Source: Flavobacteriales bacterium | GTDB taxonomy: Bacteria > Bacteroidota > Bacteroidia > Flavobacteriales_F > PHOS-HE28 | Assembly: GCA_024103275.1 (NCBI GenBank) | Contig: JAGFIV010000018.1 | Location: 1 to 64,000 of the forward strand | Direction of reading: 5' to 3' | Length of the DNA: 64,000 bases | Part shown: one piece after another, positions 46,094 to 55,091 of the stretch | Numbering within the stretch: the first letter of the stretch is position 1 | Layout: each line of letters begins with the position of its first letter | The notes under the pieces: generated by a model | Databases searched by the model: none | Told to the model about the DNA's origin: nothing | The model's input: the letters and a program-made list of their open reading frames with translations, nothing else | Program-made: the position numbers and the translations under genes

Positions 46094-46327
46094 TTACTTT
46101 TTCTTGGCAGCGGCCTTCTTCTTCGGCGCGGCCTTTTTTGCGGCGGCCTTCTTCGGCGCGGCTTTCTTGGCGGCGGCCTTCTTCTTCGGCGCAGCCTTCT
46201 TCTTCGGCGCGGCCTTCTTGGCAGCGGCCTTCTTGGCCGTGGCTACCGTGCGCTTCGCGGGGCGGGCCTTGCCGCGGCTCCCGACGGTGCGCTTACCCTT
46301 CTTCGTCTTCTTATCGCCTTTACCCAT
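46094..46327 (-). CDS. 30S ribosomal protein THX with C-terminal histone H1-like tail
   Basis: A protein of 77 aa. Residues 1-26 (MGKGDKKTKKGKRTVGSRGK, then ARPAKR) match the short ribosomal protein THX (bTHX) of Bacteroidota and Thermus, which is normally about 25-35 residues and sits in the 30S head. Residues 27-77 are almost only Ala, Lys and Pro in KKAAAKK/KKAAPKK repeats, as in bacterial H1-like proteins. The protein could be a THX with an RNA-binding extension, or a small nucleoid protein that acquired the THX head. The -7 element at 46353-46360 gives it its own promoter. Confidence 0.8.
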   Translation of the reverse strand: MGKGDKKTKKGKRTVGSRGKARPAKRTVATAKKAAAKKAAPKKKAAPKKKAAAKKAAPKKAAAKKAAPKKKAAAKKK

Positions 46328-46352
46328 TGTGTTGAGTGTTTAGGATTTGTGC

Positions 46353-46360
46353 CAAATCTA
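46353..46360 (-). promoter_or_regulatory. -7 element of the THX-like gene
   Basis: The minus strand reads TAGATTTG, a perfect TAnnTTTG, 25 bp before the start codon. No TTG is at the expected -33 distance. Confidence 0.5.
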
Positions 46361-46757
46361 TCCGCATGCTGCAACGAGGAACCTGATGCAACTGTTTCAT
46401 TTCTCCACGGCACCGTGTTGAGAACCGTGATGGGAATTTGCGGCGAAGCTGTAACGCCAGCCTGCGGTACTTGTCGATCATGCGCTGAAGCCCGCGCGGG
46501 ACGCTGGCTTCCGGATGTTGCAAAATCCGGGTGCAACAGTGGGCAGGATGCCGATGATGCATGATGCGGATGTGATGTTCATGGCCCGGTGCGATGATCG
46601 GAGCGAAGAAAAAAGTTCGATCGACGACGGATCATGGCCATGATCGATGGATCATAGGTGACGATCCATTGAGGTTGCCGCGATGGCACAGGCTGCCATG
46701 CGTGCGTGCCTCGCGGCACCGGGCGGTGCCCGGTTGCACGGGCCAAGCATCGCGTGC
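46361..46757. other. Intergenic region upstream of the THX gene
   Basis: About 400 bp without a supported gene. It is rich in GATC-containing words between 46590 and 46675 and contains the 16-bp palindrome GATCATGGCCATGATC (46630-46645). The trmH gene ends at the right edge. I see no RNA gene or terminator for trmH. Confidence 0.5.
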
Positions 46758-47450
46758 CTATTCAGGCCCGCCTGTTCCTTCCTCGCGATCGAAACGTTCC
46801 TCCAAGTGGCTTGCGGAGTGCACGATCTTGCGCGCCCAGGCCAACTTCAGGGCATCGATCGCCGCATCGGAAAGGTGCCATGGCACGTCGCTGTTGCGGA
46901 CGCGCCGCATCACCGTGTACAGCACGATGGCCGCGGACACGGAAATATTGAAGCTCTCGGTAAAGCCGAACATCGGTATGCGCAGATGTTCATCGGCCGC
47001 GTCCAACAACGCGGGTCCCAACCCGGTGAGCTCGGTCCCGAAACAGAAGGCCATTGGTGCATCGATCGCGATGGTCTCCGGTGTTGCGCCATCGGCGCGC
47101 GGCGTGGTGGCGATGATCCGGTAACCCTTCGCCTTGAGCGCCCGGATGCAATCCCGCGCGTTGTCCCTTCCGCGTTCACGATAGCGGATCATGTCGGTCC
47201 ACTTCGATGAACCCAACGTGACGTCGGGGTTCACGGTGTACTTGTTCCGGTTCTCGATGATGTGGATGTCCTGCACGCCGACGAGGTCGGCGGTACGCAC
47301 CACGGCGCTGGCGTTATGCGGCTGGTAGATGTCCTCGAGCACCACGGTGACGTGTCGTGTGCGCAAGGGGGCGATGCGGTCGAAGAGGGCGCGCTTGTTG
47401 TCGGAGATGAAAGCGGCGAGCTGTTCGTATCGTTGGGCGTCGGTGGCCAT
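46758..47450 (-). CDS. trmH: tRNA (guanosine(18)-2'-O)-methyltransferase, SpoU family
   Basis: A protein of 230 aa from ATG 47450. The SPOUT knot motifs are present: motif 1 HNASAVVRTADLVG, motif 2 FCFGTELTGLG and motif 3 FTESFNISVSAAIVLY. The C-terminal extension AWARKIVHSASHLEERF is typical of TrmH. It methylates the 2'-O of G18 in the tRNA D-loop using S-adenosylmethionine. It lies downstream of HU but behind the HU terminator, so it probably has its own promoter or relies on read-through. Confidence 0.93.
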   Translation of the reverse strand: MATDAQRYEQLAAFISDNKRALFDRIAPLRTRHVTVVLEDIYQPHNASAVVRTADLVGVQDIHIIENRNKYTVNPDVTLGSSKWTDMIRYRERGRDNARDCIRALKAKGYRIIATTPRADGATPETIAIDAPMAFCFGTELTGLGPALLDAADEHLRIPMFGFTESFNISVSAAIVLYTVMRRVRNSDVPWHLSDAAIDALKLAWARKIVHSASHLEERFDREEGTGGPE

Positions 47451-47474
47451 GTTGCAGGGATGTAGGGACAAAAG

Positions 47475-47504
47475 AAAAGGTCCCCCGATGAAGGAGGACC
47501 TTTT
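47475..47504 (-). terminator. Terminator of the HU gene
   Basis: Arms AAAAGGTCC (47475-47483) and GGACCTTTT (47496-47504) form a 9-bp stem 17 bp after the HU stop. On the minus strand it is followed by CTTTTGT. Confidence 0.75.
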
Positions 47505-47521
47505 CCACAGGTAGGGGATGC

Positions 47522-47800
47522 TTACTTCACCTTCTTGGCGAGGTCCGCACCAGCCTTGAACTTCACCACCCGCTTGGCAGCGATCTTGATCTCCTTGCCG
47601 GTTTGGGGGTTGCGGCCCTTGCGGGCGGCGCGCTTGGCCACGCTGAAGGTGCCGAAGCCGACCAAGGCCACGCGGTCGCCCTTCTTAAGAGCCTTCGTGG
47701 TGTTGTTCACGAACGCGTCCAAGGCGCGCTTGGCGTCAGCCTTGGAGATCTTCGCCTCAGCGGCGATCGACTCGATCAGTTCTGCTTTGTTCAGGCCCAT
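47522..47800 (-). CDS. hup: HU family DNA-binding protein
   Basis: A protein of 92 aa. The ATG at 47800 begins [19 protein letters not shown]. The helical dimerisation part is followed by [25 protein letters not shown], where the beta-arm tip proline intercalates DNA, then [13 protein letters not shown] bends DNA and organises the nucleoid. It has a full consensus promoter and an A-rich 5' leader, typical of highly expressed Bacteroidota genes. Longer upstream frames cross the promoter and are rejected. Confidence 0.97.
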   Translation of the reverse strand: MGLNKAELIESIAAEAKISKADAKRALDAFVNNTTKALKKGDRVALVGFGTFSVAKRAARKGRNPQTGKEIKIAAKRVVKFKAGADLAKKVK

Positions 47801-47842
47801 GTTTTGTTTTTTGTTTTTGAGTGTTTGTTTGAGGACTCGACG

Positions 47843-47872
47843 CAAATGTATCCGCAAAGCCCCTGCTGTCAA
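47843..47872 (-). promoter_or_regulatory. Promoter of HU, full Bacteroidota consensus
   Basis: On the minus strand TTG (47872-47870), a 19-bp spacer and TACATTTG (47850-47843) fit the consensus exactly. The leader between it and the start (47801-47840) is rich in A on the coding strand and has no Shine-Dalgarno sequence. Confidence 0.75.
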
Positions 47873-48021
47873 CGGTTTGCGGCGGTGTGTCCGGAAAATG
47901 TTGATAAATGGAGGTGTTTGTTCATAAGTCGCCCGCATTTCCAGTGATAACGGGGCTTTCAGAAGGTCTGCCTTGCACGGGTCCGGTATGCCGGTCGATG
48001 GTTGCGGCCGGCCGGGAAGGA

Positions 48022-48978
48022 TTACTGCAGGATGATCCCCTCCCGCTGATGAAGCCCGCGCAGGAACTCTTCGGCAGGCATCGGCCGCTTGCCCTCCATC
48101 TGTAATTGCAACACCTCGATTGCGCCGGTGCCGCAACATACGGTCAGGCCGCCGTCAATCACGGCCACCATTCCCGCCGCGGACTGCGGGGCGTCGTGAT
48201 GCACGGCTTTCGCGGCGAGCACTTTCAGCTTGCGCGGCGGTTGTCCTTGCCCGATCCAATGGGTCCATGCCCCCGGATGGGGCGAAAGCCCGCGGACTTG
48301 GTCCACCACACGTGCGGCGGGCCAGTTCCATTCGATGCGGCAATTCGCCGGGGTGAGCTTGGGTGCTTCGTGCAACCGGTCTTCCGCGAATTGATCCTGG
48401 GCCGATGGCACGGCATGGCCATCGAGCACCTCCCTGGCGGTGCGCACGAGCAGCTCTGCACCGGTGTGCATCAACCGGTCGTGCAGCATGCCCGCATTGT
48501 CTTCCGGCCGGATAGCCACTTCCTCCCGCAGCAGGATGTCGCCGGTGTCGATCCGGTCATTGATGAAGAAGGTGGTCACGCCGGTTTTGGTCTCTCCGTT
48601 GATCAGCGCCCAGTTGATTGGCGCGGCGCCGCGGTAGTCCGGCAACAAGGATGCATGGAGGTTGATGGTGCCCTTGGGCGGCTTGCGCCAGACCGCCTCG
48701 GGCAACATCCGGAAGGCGACCACTATGTACAAGGAAGCATCCAAGTGGTCCAGGCCGGACAGGAAGGCGGGATCCTTCAGGTTGGTTGGTTGCAGCACGG
48801 GCAGCCCCAGTTCGAGGGCGCGCTCCTTCACGGCGCTCATGCGCGGCAGGAGCCCCCGGCCGGCGGGGCGGTCCGGGGCGGTGACCACGGCCACCACTTC
48901 AAGGCCGGCTTCCACCAAGGCATTGAGCGAGGCCACGGCAAAGGCCGGTGTGCCCATGAAGAGGATGCGGTCGTTCAT
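48022..48978 (-). CDS. fmt: Methionyl-tRNA formyltransferase
   Basis: A protein of 318 aa, normal for Fmt. The N-terminal Rossmann part begins [18 protein letters not shown], with the loop [10 protein letters not shown]. The formyl-transfer site has [19 protein letters not shown] and [12 protein letters not shown]. The C-terminal OB-fold follows ([11 protein letters not shown]). It formylates initiator Met-tRNA for translation initiation. Its ATG overlaps the mpg stop by 4 bp. It is the last gene of recQ-mpg-fmt. Confidence 0.96.
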   Translation of the reverse strand: MNDRILFMGTPAFAVASLNALVEAGLEVVAVVTAPDRPAGRGLLPRMSAVKERALELGLPVLQPTNLKDPAFLSGLDHLDASLYIVVAFRMLPEAVWRKPPKGTINLHASLLPDYRGAAPINWALINGETKTGVTTFFINDRIDTGDILLREEVAIRPEDNAGMLHDRLMHTGAELLVRTAREVLDGHAVPSAQDQFAEDRLHEAPKLTPANCRIEWNWPAARVVDQVRGLSPHPGAWTHWIGQGQPPRKLKVLAAKAVHHDAPQSAAGMVAVIDGGLTVCCGTGAIEVLQLQMEGKRPMPAEEFLRGLHQREGIILQ

Positions 48979-49556
48979 CCAAGGATCTTCGGGTTGAAAT
49001 GAAAACGGTAGGGGAGCAGGGCATCCTCGCCGGCATAGTCCACCCCGATGCGCGGCCCGATGATGACCTCCTGATCCGGCACGATGATCCCGCGGTCTTC
49101 GATGTAGATCAGGTCGCCGAGCAGGTCGGTGCCGTTATACCGCGTGCGGATGCCGAGGGCTTGCGTAAGGGTGCCGGGACCGCCGGTGGTGAGCGTCCTG
49201 GCCTTGCGCCTGCGCAGCATGGTCTCCCGGCCTTCGAGCGGATGGATGGCCCTGACCAGCACGGCATGGGCGGTGCCCTTGAGGTTGGTCACCACGTTGA
49301 AGAGGTGGTGGATGCCGTAGCACAAATAGATGTAGGCATGCCCGGCCTCGCCGTACATGATCTCATTCCGGGCCGTCACCTTTCCGCCGTACGCATGGGA
49401 AGCCTTGTCCACGGCACCCATGTACGCCTCGGTCTCGGTGATGACCCCGCTGGTGAGCACCCCGCCGATGCGGGTGACAAGCACCTTCCCCAGTAACCGG
49501 CGGGAGACGTCGACCACGTCGGTGCTGGCATAAAAGGAGCGCGGCAGCTTCTTCAT
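48975..49556 (-). CDS. DNA-3-methyladenine glycosylase (AAG/MPG family)
   Basis: A protein of 193 aa. Characteristic sequences are RLLGKVLV, ITETEAYMGAVDKASHAY (the catalytic glutamate region), NEIMYGEAGHAYIYLCYGIHHLFNVVT and GPGTLTQALGI. Family members remove alkylated purines such as 3-methyladenine and hypoxanthine by base flipping. Gene starts and stops overlap recQ and fmt by ATGA at both ends, placing it in a repair/translation operon. Confidence 0.94.
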   Translation of the reverse strand: MKKLPRSFYASTDVVDVSRRLLGKVLVTRIGGVLTSGVITETEAYMGAVDKASHAYGGKVTARNEIMYGEAGHAYIYLCYGIHHLFNVVTNLKGTAHAVLVRAIHPLEGRETMLRRRKARTLTTGGPGTLTQALGIRTRYNGTDLLGDLIYIEDRGIIVPDQEVIIGPRIGVDYAGEDALLPYRFHFNPKILG

Positions 49557-51343
49557 GTTCCGTTGTGCGGGCGGGTGGCCACCCGGCCTTCATCAACAAG
49601 CCAGCGTGCCGGCGGTTCGGCGGTGCGGTCGGCCCGCTCCAGTGCTTTGCAATTGTCGCAGCGGCCGCAGCGATCGGGAAGCGCCTGGCCGAAGTACCGC
49701 ATCACCGCCTGTGCGCGGCAGCCCTCATCATGGAAGGCATAGCGCGCCATGGCCTCGAGCCTGTCCCATGCGCGCTGCTTGCGGAGTTGCAGGGCCTGCG
49801 GGTCCAGGGTGAGGGTCTGGGCATCGCGCCGCGGCACCAGCAAGGTGACCTGGGGTGCGTCGCTGCGCGGGTGATAGAAGAGGACATGGTCCCGTTCCAG
49901 CTCGCGGAGCATTTGCCGCACCTGCACCACCGACCGTGCGGTCTGTTGGGCGATGCGTTCCTCGTCGATGATGGACGGTTCCTCGAACAATCCCCCGTAC
50001 ATGCGCAACAGGGCTTCCAACACCGGCCCCCGCCGCTGGTCGGCGATGCGCAGGTGATGCACGTCGTCGCCGGATGCGCGCATCATCACGCGGCTGGGCG
50101 TGCGGGCCCCGTCGGAGAGGGCCAGCGTGCCGTCGAGCTCCAGGGCCTTCAGCGCGCTGTGCACCTTGCCCACCGGCAGGGTGGTGCGGGCGGCGAGCTT
50201 CGACAGGTCGAGCCCGTACGCCTCGAACAGGCCGGCGCCGAGCGCGACCTGGTGTTGGTCCGCGAGGGCTTGGTACACCCGCCTGACCTCGGCCAAGGAG
50301 GGGAACGAAGCCTCGAATTTCTCGTGCATCTTCCGTTCATCGGAGGGATGGGCGAGGAGGAAGGCGTATGCCGGCCGGCCATCGCGCCCCGCCCTTCCCG
50401 CTTCCTGGTAGTAGCTCTCCATGTCCGGCGGAGGTTCCAGGTGTACCACGCAGCGCACGTCGGCCTTGTCGATGCCCATGCCGAAGGCGTTGGTGGCGGC
50501 CACGTAGCGGATGGTGCCCGCGGTCCATTGCTTCTGCACATTGTCACGTTCCTCCATGGAAAGGCCCGCATGGTACGCTTCGGCGGGAATGCCATGGTGT
50601 TTCAGGAATTGCGCCGTGCGCACGGTGCCGCGCCGGTCGCGCAGGTACACGATGCCGCTTCCGGGCACCTTGTTCGCGATGCGCAGCAACTTCCCGAGCT
50701 TGTCCTCGCCATGGTTCACCCAGAAGGTGAGCTCCGGGCGCAGGAACGATCCCTGCACCAGGTTCGGCGCGCGGAAGGCGAGGCAGCGCATGATGTCCTC
50801 CGCCACGGCCGGCGTGGCCGAGGCCGTGAGGGCCAGCACGGGTACCGCGGGGTGTACCTCGCGCACCGCCGCGATCAGCCGGTAGGCGGGACGGAAATCA
50901 AAGCCCCACTGGCTGATGCAATGGGCCTCGTCGACCGCGATCAGCCCCACCCGCATTTGCGGCAACCGGGCCTTGAACAGCTCGGAGCCCAGGCGTTCCG
51001 GTGATACGTACAAGAGTTCCACCTTGCCGTTCACGGTGCTTTCCAGCGCATTGTCGATCTCCATCGGCGCCATGCCGCTTGTGACGGCCACGGCGCGCAC
51101 CCCCAGCTTGCGCAGGCGCTCCACCTGGTCCTTCATCAAGGCGATCAGCGGCGAAACCACGATGCACAACCGGCCCATGGCCAACGCCGGTACCTGGAAG
51201 CACAGGCTCTTGCCGCCGCCGGTGGGCAACAGGGCCAAGGTGTCGCGGCCCGCCAGCACGGAGCGGATCACCCGCTCCTGCATGGGCCTGAACTGCTTGT
51301 AGCCCCACACGGTTTCCAGGACCTGATGGATGTCACGCGGCAT
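49553..51343 (-). CDS. recQ: RecQ family ATP-dependent DNA helicase
   Basis: A protein of 596 aa. The ATG at 51343 precedes the conserved start (ETVWGYKQFRPMQERVI). The Walker A motif is LPTGGGKSLCFQ. DEAH is in AVDEAHCISQWGFDFRP, motif III in LALTASATP and motif VI in YYQEAGRAGRDG. The RQC zinc-binding cysteines lie in DEGCRAQAVMRYFG and CGRCDNC. A full HRDC domain is not apparent, as in the shorter RecQ subgroup. It unwinds DNA 3'-5' in recombination and fork repair. Confidence 0.95.
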   Translation of the reverse strand: MPRDIHQVLETVWGYKQFRPMQERVIRSVLAGRDTLALLPTGGGKSLCFQVPALAMGRLCIVVSPLIALMKDQVERLRKLGVRAVAVTSGMAPMEIDNALESTVNGKVELLYVSPERLGSELFKARLPQMRVGLIAVDEAHCISQWGFDFRPAYRLIAAVREVHPAVPVLALTASATPAVAEDIMRCLAFRAPNLVQGSFLRPELTFWVNHGEDKLGKLLRIANKVPGSGIVYLRDRRGTVRTAQFLKHHGIPAEAYHAGLSMEERDNVQKQWTAGTIRYVAATNAFGMGIDKADVRCVVHLEPPPDMESYYQEAGRAGRDGRPAYAFLLAHPSDERKMHEKFEASFPSLAEVRRVYQALADQHQVALGAGLFEAYGLDLSKLAARTTLPVGKVHSALKALELDGTLALSDGARTPSRVMMRASGDDVHHLRIADQRRGPVLEALLRMYGGLFEEPSIIDEERIAQQTARSVVQVRQMLRELERDHVLFYHPRSDAPQVTLLVPRRDAQTLTLDPQALQLRKQRAWDRLEAMARYAFHDEGCRAQAVMRYFGQALPDRCGRCDNCKALERADRTAEPPARWLVDEGRVATRPHNGT

Positions 51344-51395
51344 TGGCACCACAAGGATACGGGCCAGGCGTTCGTCCCGTAGCCACCGGTTCTTG

Positions 51396-51403
51396 TACCT
51401 TTG
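51396..51403 (+). promoter_or_regulatory. -7 element of ilvE
   Basis: TACCTTTG is a perfect match, 12 bp before the ATG at 51416. It overlaps an upstream in-frame GTG (51401), which excludes that start. Confidence 0.6.
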
Positions 51404-51415
51404 GTCGCAAACCTT

Positions 51416-52492
51416 ATGGCCATGATCAGTACCGAAGCAGGCATCGACATCAAACGGACGGAACATTCGCGCCTACCGGAGACCGACATGCAGCACCTGA
51501 AGTTCGGCCGTGTCTTCACCGACCACATGTTCGTGATGGACTATACGGGTGGTTCATGGCACCGGCCGCAGATCGTGCCGTACACGGACCTTGAGCTGAG
51601 CCCGGCCACGCTGGTGCTGCATTATGCGCAGACCATCTTTGAAGGGATGAAAGCTTACCGGACGGCGTCCGGCGGCGTCACGCTGTTCCGCCCTGACGCG
51701 AACATCGCGCGGATGAACCGCAGCGCCGACCGGATGTGCATGCCTGAGATCCCGGCGGAAGCCTTCATGGATGGGCTCAAGGAGTTGATCCGCCTGGATG
51801 CGGCCTGGACCCCGGACGGTGCCGATGCGGCCTTGTACATCAGGCCCTTCATGTTCGCCTCCGATGAATACATCGGCGTGAAGCCCAGCGAGGGATACCG
51901 TTTCATGATCTTCGTGTGCCCGGTGCGCGGATACTACCAGGAGCCGCTGCGGGTGTACCTGGAGATGAAATACAGCCGGGCCTTCCCCGGCGGCACGGGC
52001 GAGGTGAAGTGCGGTGGCAACTACGCCGGCGGCCTGTATCCCACCAAGCTGCGGCAGGACCAAGGTTACCACCAGCAGATCTGGACGGATGCCATGGAGC
52101 ACAAGTACATCGAGGAGAGCGGCACCATGAACGTGTTCTTCATCATCGATGGCGTGCTCACCACGCCCAGCCTGGACGGCACCATCCTGCCGGGCATCAC
52201 CCGCGACAGCATCCTTACGCTGGCCCGGGAAAAGGGGATGAAGGTGGCCGAACGGAAGGTGGGTGTGGAAGAGGTGGTCCGCGGGCTGCGCGACGGGGCT
52301 GTCTCCGCCGCGTTCGGCGCCGGTACGGCCGCCACGATCGCACCGATCAAGGTGATCGGCTATGACGGGGAGGATTTCACCTTGCCGGACCTGGGTCCGG
52401 ACAGTGAGGTGAACCAGCTGGGCAAGATGCTGGACGATATCCGCCGGGGCCGCACCAAGGACAACCACGGCTGGGTGGTACACGTGGTGTAA
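51416..52492 (+). CDS. ilvE: Branched-chain amino acid aminotransferase
   Basis: A protein of 358 aa from ATG 51416 (or 51422), the length of group II BCATs. The PLP lysine lies in GEVKCGGNYAGGL. Other conserved segments are LHYAQTIFEGMKAYR, LYIRPFMFASDEYIGV, ESGTMNVFFI, LPGITRDSIL and AAFGAGTAATIAPI. It interconverts Leu, Ile and Val with their keto acids in the cytoplasm. The gene is monocistronic by its own -7 element. The very short leader (12 bp from the -7 box) implies a near-leaderless message. Confidence 0.96.
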   Translation: MAMISTEAGIDIKRTEHSRLPETDMQHLKFGRVFTDHMFVMDYTGGSWHRPQIVPYTDLELSPATLVLHYAQTIFEGMKAYRTASGGVTLFRPDANIARMNRSADRMCMPEIPAEAFMDGLKELIRLDAAWTPDGADAALYIRPFMFASDEYIGVKPSEGYRFMIFVCPVRGYYQEPLRVYLEMKYSRAFPGGTGEVKCGGNYAGGLYPTKLRQDQGYHQQIWTDAMEHKYIEESGTMNVFFIIDGVLTTPSLDGTILPGITRDSILTLAREKGMKVAERKVGVEEVVRGLRDGAVSAAFGAGTAATIAPIKVIGYDGEDFTLPDLGPDSEVNQLGKMLDDIRRGRTKDNHGWVVHVV

Positions 52493-52602
52493 CCGATCGT
52501 TGCTTGTAAAGGGCCGTGGCGGGATCGCTTCCGGCCACGGCTTCTTGTTTGACGGGGCGCGTGATCGTGCAATGGGCCGCCGTGTTGCATCTTGTCGTTG
52601 GA

Positions 52603-53937
52603 ATGGGGATCTCCTTAGCGAAGCGATCATGGGCAGGGGCCGTGCCGATGCTGTGCGCCATGCTGGCCCATGCACAGGGCACCCGTACGGTGCAGGTGCT
52701 GGACAGCACGGACCTGCGTCCCATCGCGGAGGTGGCCATCAAGGTGGAAGGCCGGCTGGCGGGCATTACCGGTGAAGATGGCCGCGCGCGGATCACGTGG
52801 CATGCCGGATCGGCGATTGTGTTGGGGCACCTGGGGTATGATCCGCGTACGATTTCCATGGACCTGGCCCCGGCGCAGGGAACCTGGGTCCTGCGCCTGG
52901 TGCCCCGCGACCGGGTCTTGTCACCGGTGGCCATCGGAAGGGCGATGCCGGAGGAGGTGTTCCGGCGTGGGGACCTGCACGCGGCGGACTTGCTGGTGAA
53001 TGATGACGGGCTGTGGGTATTGGCCTACGAGCGGCCGCGGCACGTGCGGACGGAAGGCGACGTGGGCAAGGAGATCCTGCGCGATGTGCGGCTGGTCCTG
53101 CTGGACACGCTCCTCAACGAAGTGGCATCCTCCCCGGTGCCGGAGGACGTGTTCGGCCTGCGCCACGACCTGCGCAATGATGTTGTGATCGAGGGCACCA
53201 CGCGCGCCTTCGCCGTGGGCCGCAGCGGCACGGAACTGGCCCTGCTGCCGTTCGGCCTGGAGGAATTGCGGCGTTCCGTGCTGCCGTGGACGGATACGAT
53301 CCCGGGTTGGGTGGTGGGCTCCAACGCCGAGGACACCTACCCGGCCATGGACCACCTGGCGCTGGACCCGCTGGCCGATAGCCTGGCCTTGATCTGCACG
53401 GTGGTGGACACCTTTATGATGGACCTGCTGCGCAGCGAGTACAAATACATGAAGGGCGACGACAAAGTAACGGCGATGAACCTGGCCGCACAGCTTGGCG
53501 TGGACAAGGAAGTGGTGGCCGCATACATGCGCGGCTTCAGCCGCAATGTGTGGTTCAAGCCGCTGTATGCGCCGCTCTTCGTGGTGGGCGATACGTTGCT
53601 GGTCTTCGACCATGCCCGCAAGCGGATCCGCAAATTCGATCGGGGTTTCCATGAACGCGGTCCCGTGCCGATCATCTACCAGGCAAAAGGGGAGGAGCGG
53701 CTATGGGCGGGACGCCTTTCGCAGGACCGTTCAACGGGGCAGGTCTATGCCCACTTCAGGAAGGGCGGCACCATTTGGTTGCGCGTCATCGATCCGGTAA
53801 GCGGCCTGCTCGGACCAAGGCACCGCTTGCAGCATGAATACCCGGAACGCGTCCAAGTGCAAGGAGGATGGGCCTATTATACTTGGCGCCCGCATGGTTC
53901 ATTGCAAAAGCGGACCATCTACCGCGAGCGGCTTTGA
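52603..53937 (+). CDS. Exported protein with carboxypeptidase-regulatory-like domain, function unknown
   Basis: A protein of 444 aa if ATG 52603 is used, which gives a signal peptide ending at AHAQ; longer in-frame starts exist. Residues about 27-100 form a CarboxypepD_reg-like beta-sandwich (RTVQVLDSTDLRPIAEVAIKV...GITGEDGRARI), as in many Bacteroidota outer-membrane and periplasmic proteins. The remaining roughly 330 residues are beta-rich with recurring W, G and D residues, like a propeller of six or seven blades. No catalytic motif is recognised. It converges on the sixA-like gene with 6 bp between stops. Confidence 0.75.
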   Translation: MGISLAKRSWAGAVPMLCAMLAHAQGTRTVQVLDSTDLRPIAEVAIKVEGRLAGITGEDGRARITWHAGSAIVLGHLGYDPRTISMDLAPAQGTWVLRLVPRDRVLSPVAIGRAMPEEVFRRGDLHAADLLVNDDGLWVLAYERPRHVRTEGDVGKEILRDVRLVLLDTLLNEVASSPVPEDVFGLRHDLRNDVVIEGTTRAFAVGRSGTELALLPFGLEELRRSVLPWTDTIPGWVVGSNAEDTYPAMDHLALDPLADSLALICTVVDTFMMDLLRSEYKYMKGDDKVTAMNLAAQLGVDKEVVAAYMRGFSRNVWFKPLYAPLFVVGDTLLVFDHARKRIRKFDRGFHERGPVPIIYQAKGEERLWAGRLSQDRSTGQVYAHFRKGGTIWLRVIDPVSGLLGPRHRLQHEYPERVQVQGGWAYYTWRPHGSLQKRTIYRERL

Positions 53938-53943
53938 TGGCCG

Positions 53944-54429
53944 TCAGTGGGAAGGCGGCGCATCGCGCCACACCTCCGACCCGATCCCGCCCGCGGTTTC
54001 CGTCCAATGGTCCACGTGCAGGTCGATGCGCACGGTGGTGCAGGGGACCAGGTGCGTGCCTTCGCTGCCCGCCAGGTGGTCCACCAACAGGCTCACCCCC
54101 GGGTTGTGCCCCACGAGCATGGCATGCCGTACCGCGTCCGGGAAGCCGGTGATGATGGCCATGAGCGTTTCCAAGCTTGCCGCGTAAAGGCTTGGTGCCG
54201 ATCCAAACTTCATGTTGCCCAAGGCCCCGGCAAAGGCACGGGCCGTAGCCTGGGTGCGAACGGCCGTACTGGCGATCAGCAAGTCCAGCGGCTCCTTGCG
54301 TGCGGCGAACCGCTCCGCCATCACCGATGCCTCCGCAGTTCCCCGCTCGCTCAACCGGCGATCAAAATCCCGCATGGTGCCGGTGGCCGGCAAGGTGTTC
54401 GCATGGCGCGTGATGTACAAGGTGCGCAT
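53944..54429 (-). CDS. SixA-like histidine phosphatase
   Basis: A protein of 161 aa from ATG 54429. The phosphatase motif is TRHAN (R8, H9, N-terminal as required). Next come RLSERGTAEA, the ASTAVRTQATA region and the second histidine in MLVGHNPGVSLLVDHLAG. SixA in E. coli dephosphorylates phosphohistidine on signalling or phosphotransfer proteins. Small family members also act on other phosphoesters, so the substrate is open. It lies 62 bp downstream of the 54492 gene in the same direction. Confidence 0.88.
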   Translation of the reverse strand: MRTLYITRHANTLPATGTMRDFDRRLSERGTAEASVMAERFAARKEPLDLLIASTAVRTQATARAFAGALGNMKFGSAPSLYAASLETLMAIITGFPDAVRHAMLVGHNPGVSLLVDHLAGSEGTHLVPCTTVRIDLHVDHWTETAGGIGSEVWRDAPPSH

Positions 54430-54491
54430 CCTTCGGGGTTGGGCCTTCGGCGGCCCGCTTTCGTGCCCAACGCCTTGGGCCGGCCGATTGT

Positions 54492-54935
54492 TCAAGCCTT
54501 CAGGAATTCACGCAGGCCCCCGGTGATGGAGTACAGCAGCACGTTGGGGTCGTTGGTCACCACCAGGGGCACCTCGGCGGCGTGCGCGTCGCTGAACTGC
54601 TGGTGGCCCGGGATGGCCTTGCTGATATGCAGGTGGAGGCTCTTGGGGTACACGCCGCTGAAGAGCAGGTCCGCCGTGGCGCCGCCGCGCAGGCGCAATT
54701 CGTAGCGCGGGTAGTGGCTCACCGGGTCGTTCCACGACGTGACCTCCTCCAGCGCATGGCCTTCCTTGCGCAGGTCATCGCCCCATTCATCCATCACATA
54801 GCCCAACACATCCTCGGCGAAGATCTCCGGGTCCTCGGGCAGCAGCAGTTGCTGGTGGTCCATCGGTGCCAGCAGGCGGGCCTGGGTTTGGCGCAGGGCC
54901 ACCAGCATTTCATCGAGTTGGGCGGTGAAGGTCAT
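54492..54935 (-). CDS. Conserved-looking cytoplasmic protein of unknown function
   Basis: A protein of 147 aa. It is acidic, with an amphipathic N-terminal helix (QLDEMLVALRQTQARLL), then LPEDPEIFAEDVLGYVMDEWGDDL. A mixed alpha/beta C-terminal half follows (YPRYELRLRGGATADLLFSGVYP, LVVTNDPNVLLYSITGGLREFL). No signal peptide, membrane helix or known motif is visible. Codon use is like its neighbours and the frame is clean, so it is probably real. It is possibly co-transcribed with the SixA-like gene. Confidence 0.65.
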   Translation of the reverse strand: MTFTAQLDEMLVALRQTQARLLAPMDHQQLLLPEDPEIFAEDVLGYVMDEWGDDLRKEGHALEEVTSWNDPVSHYPRYELRLRGGATADLLFSGVYPKSLHLHISKAIPGHQQFSDAHAAEVPLVVTNDPNVLLYSITGGLREFLKA

Positions 54936-55091
54936 GGCGATCGGTGTTTCGATTCACGCCGCAAACTACCCGCCAGGGCAGCGCGCCCGCATGATCCACG
55001 AACGGGTTATGCACGATCGATCCAACGATCGACGGGGCGTCGGGAAACCGGCACGTGGAACGCAACCACCGCGGTCAGGGCCTCTTCCGGC

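Noticed and set aside
46620-46650. GATC-rich palindrome as an origin or methylation-regulated site
   Set aside because: A single 16-bp palindrome without dnaA boxes, AT-rich DNA or nearby replication genes is not enough.
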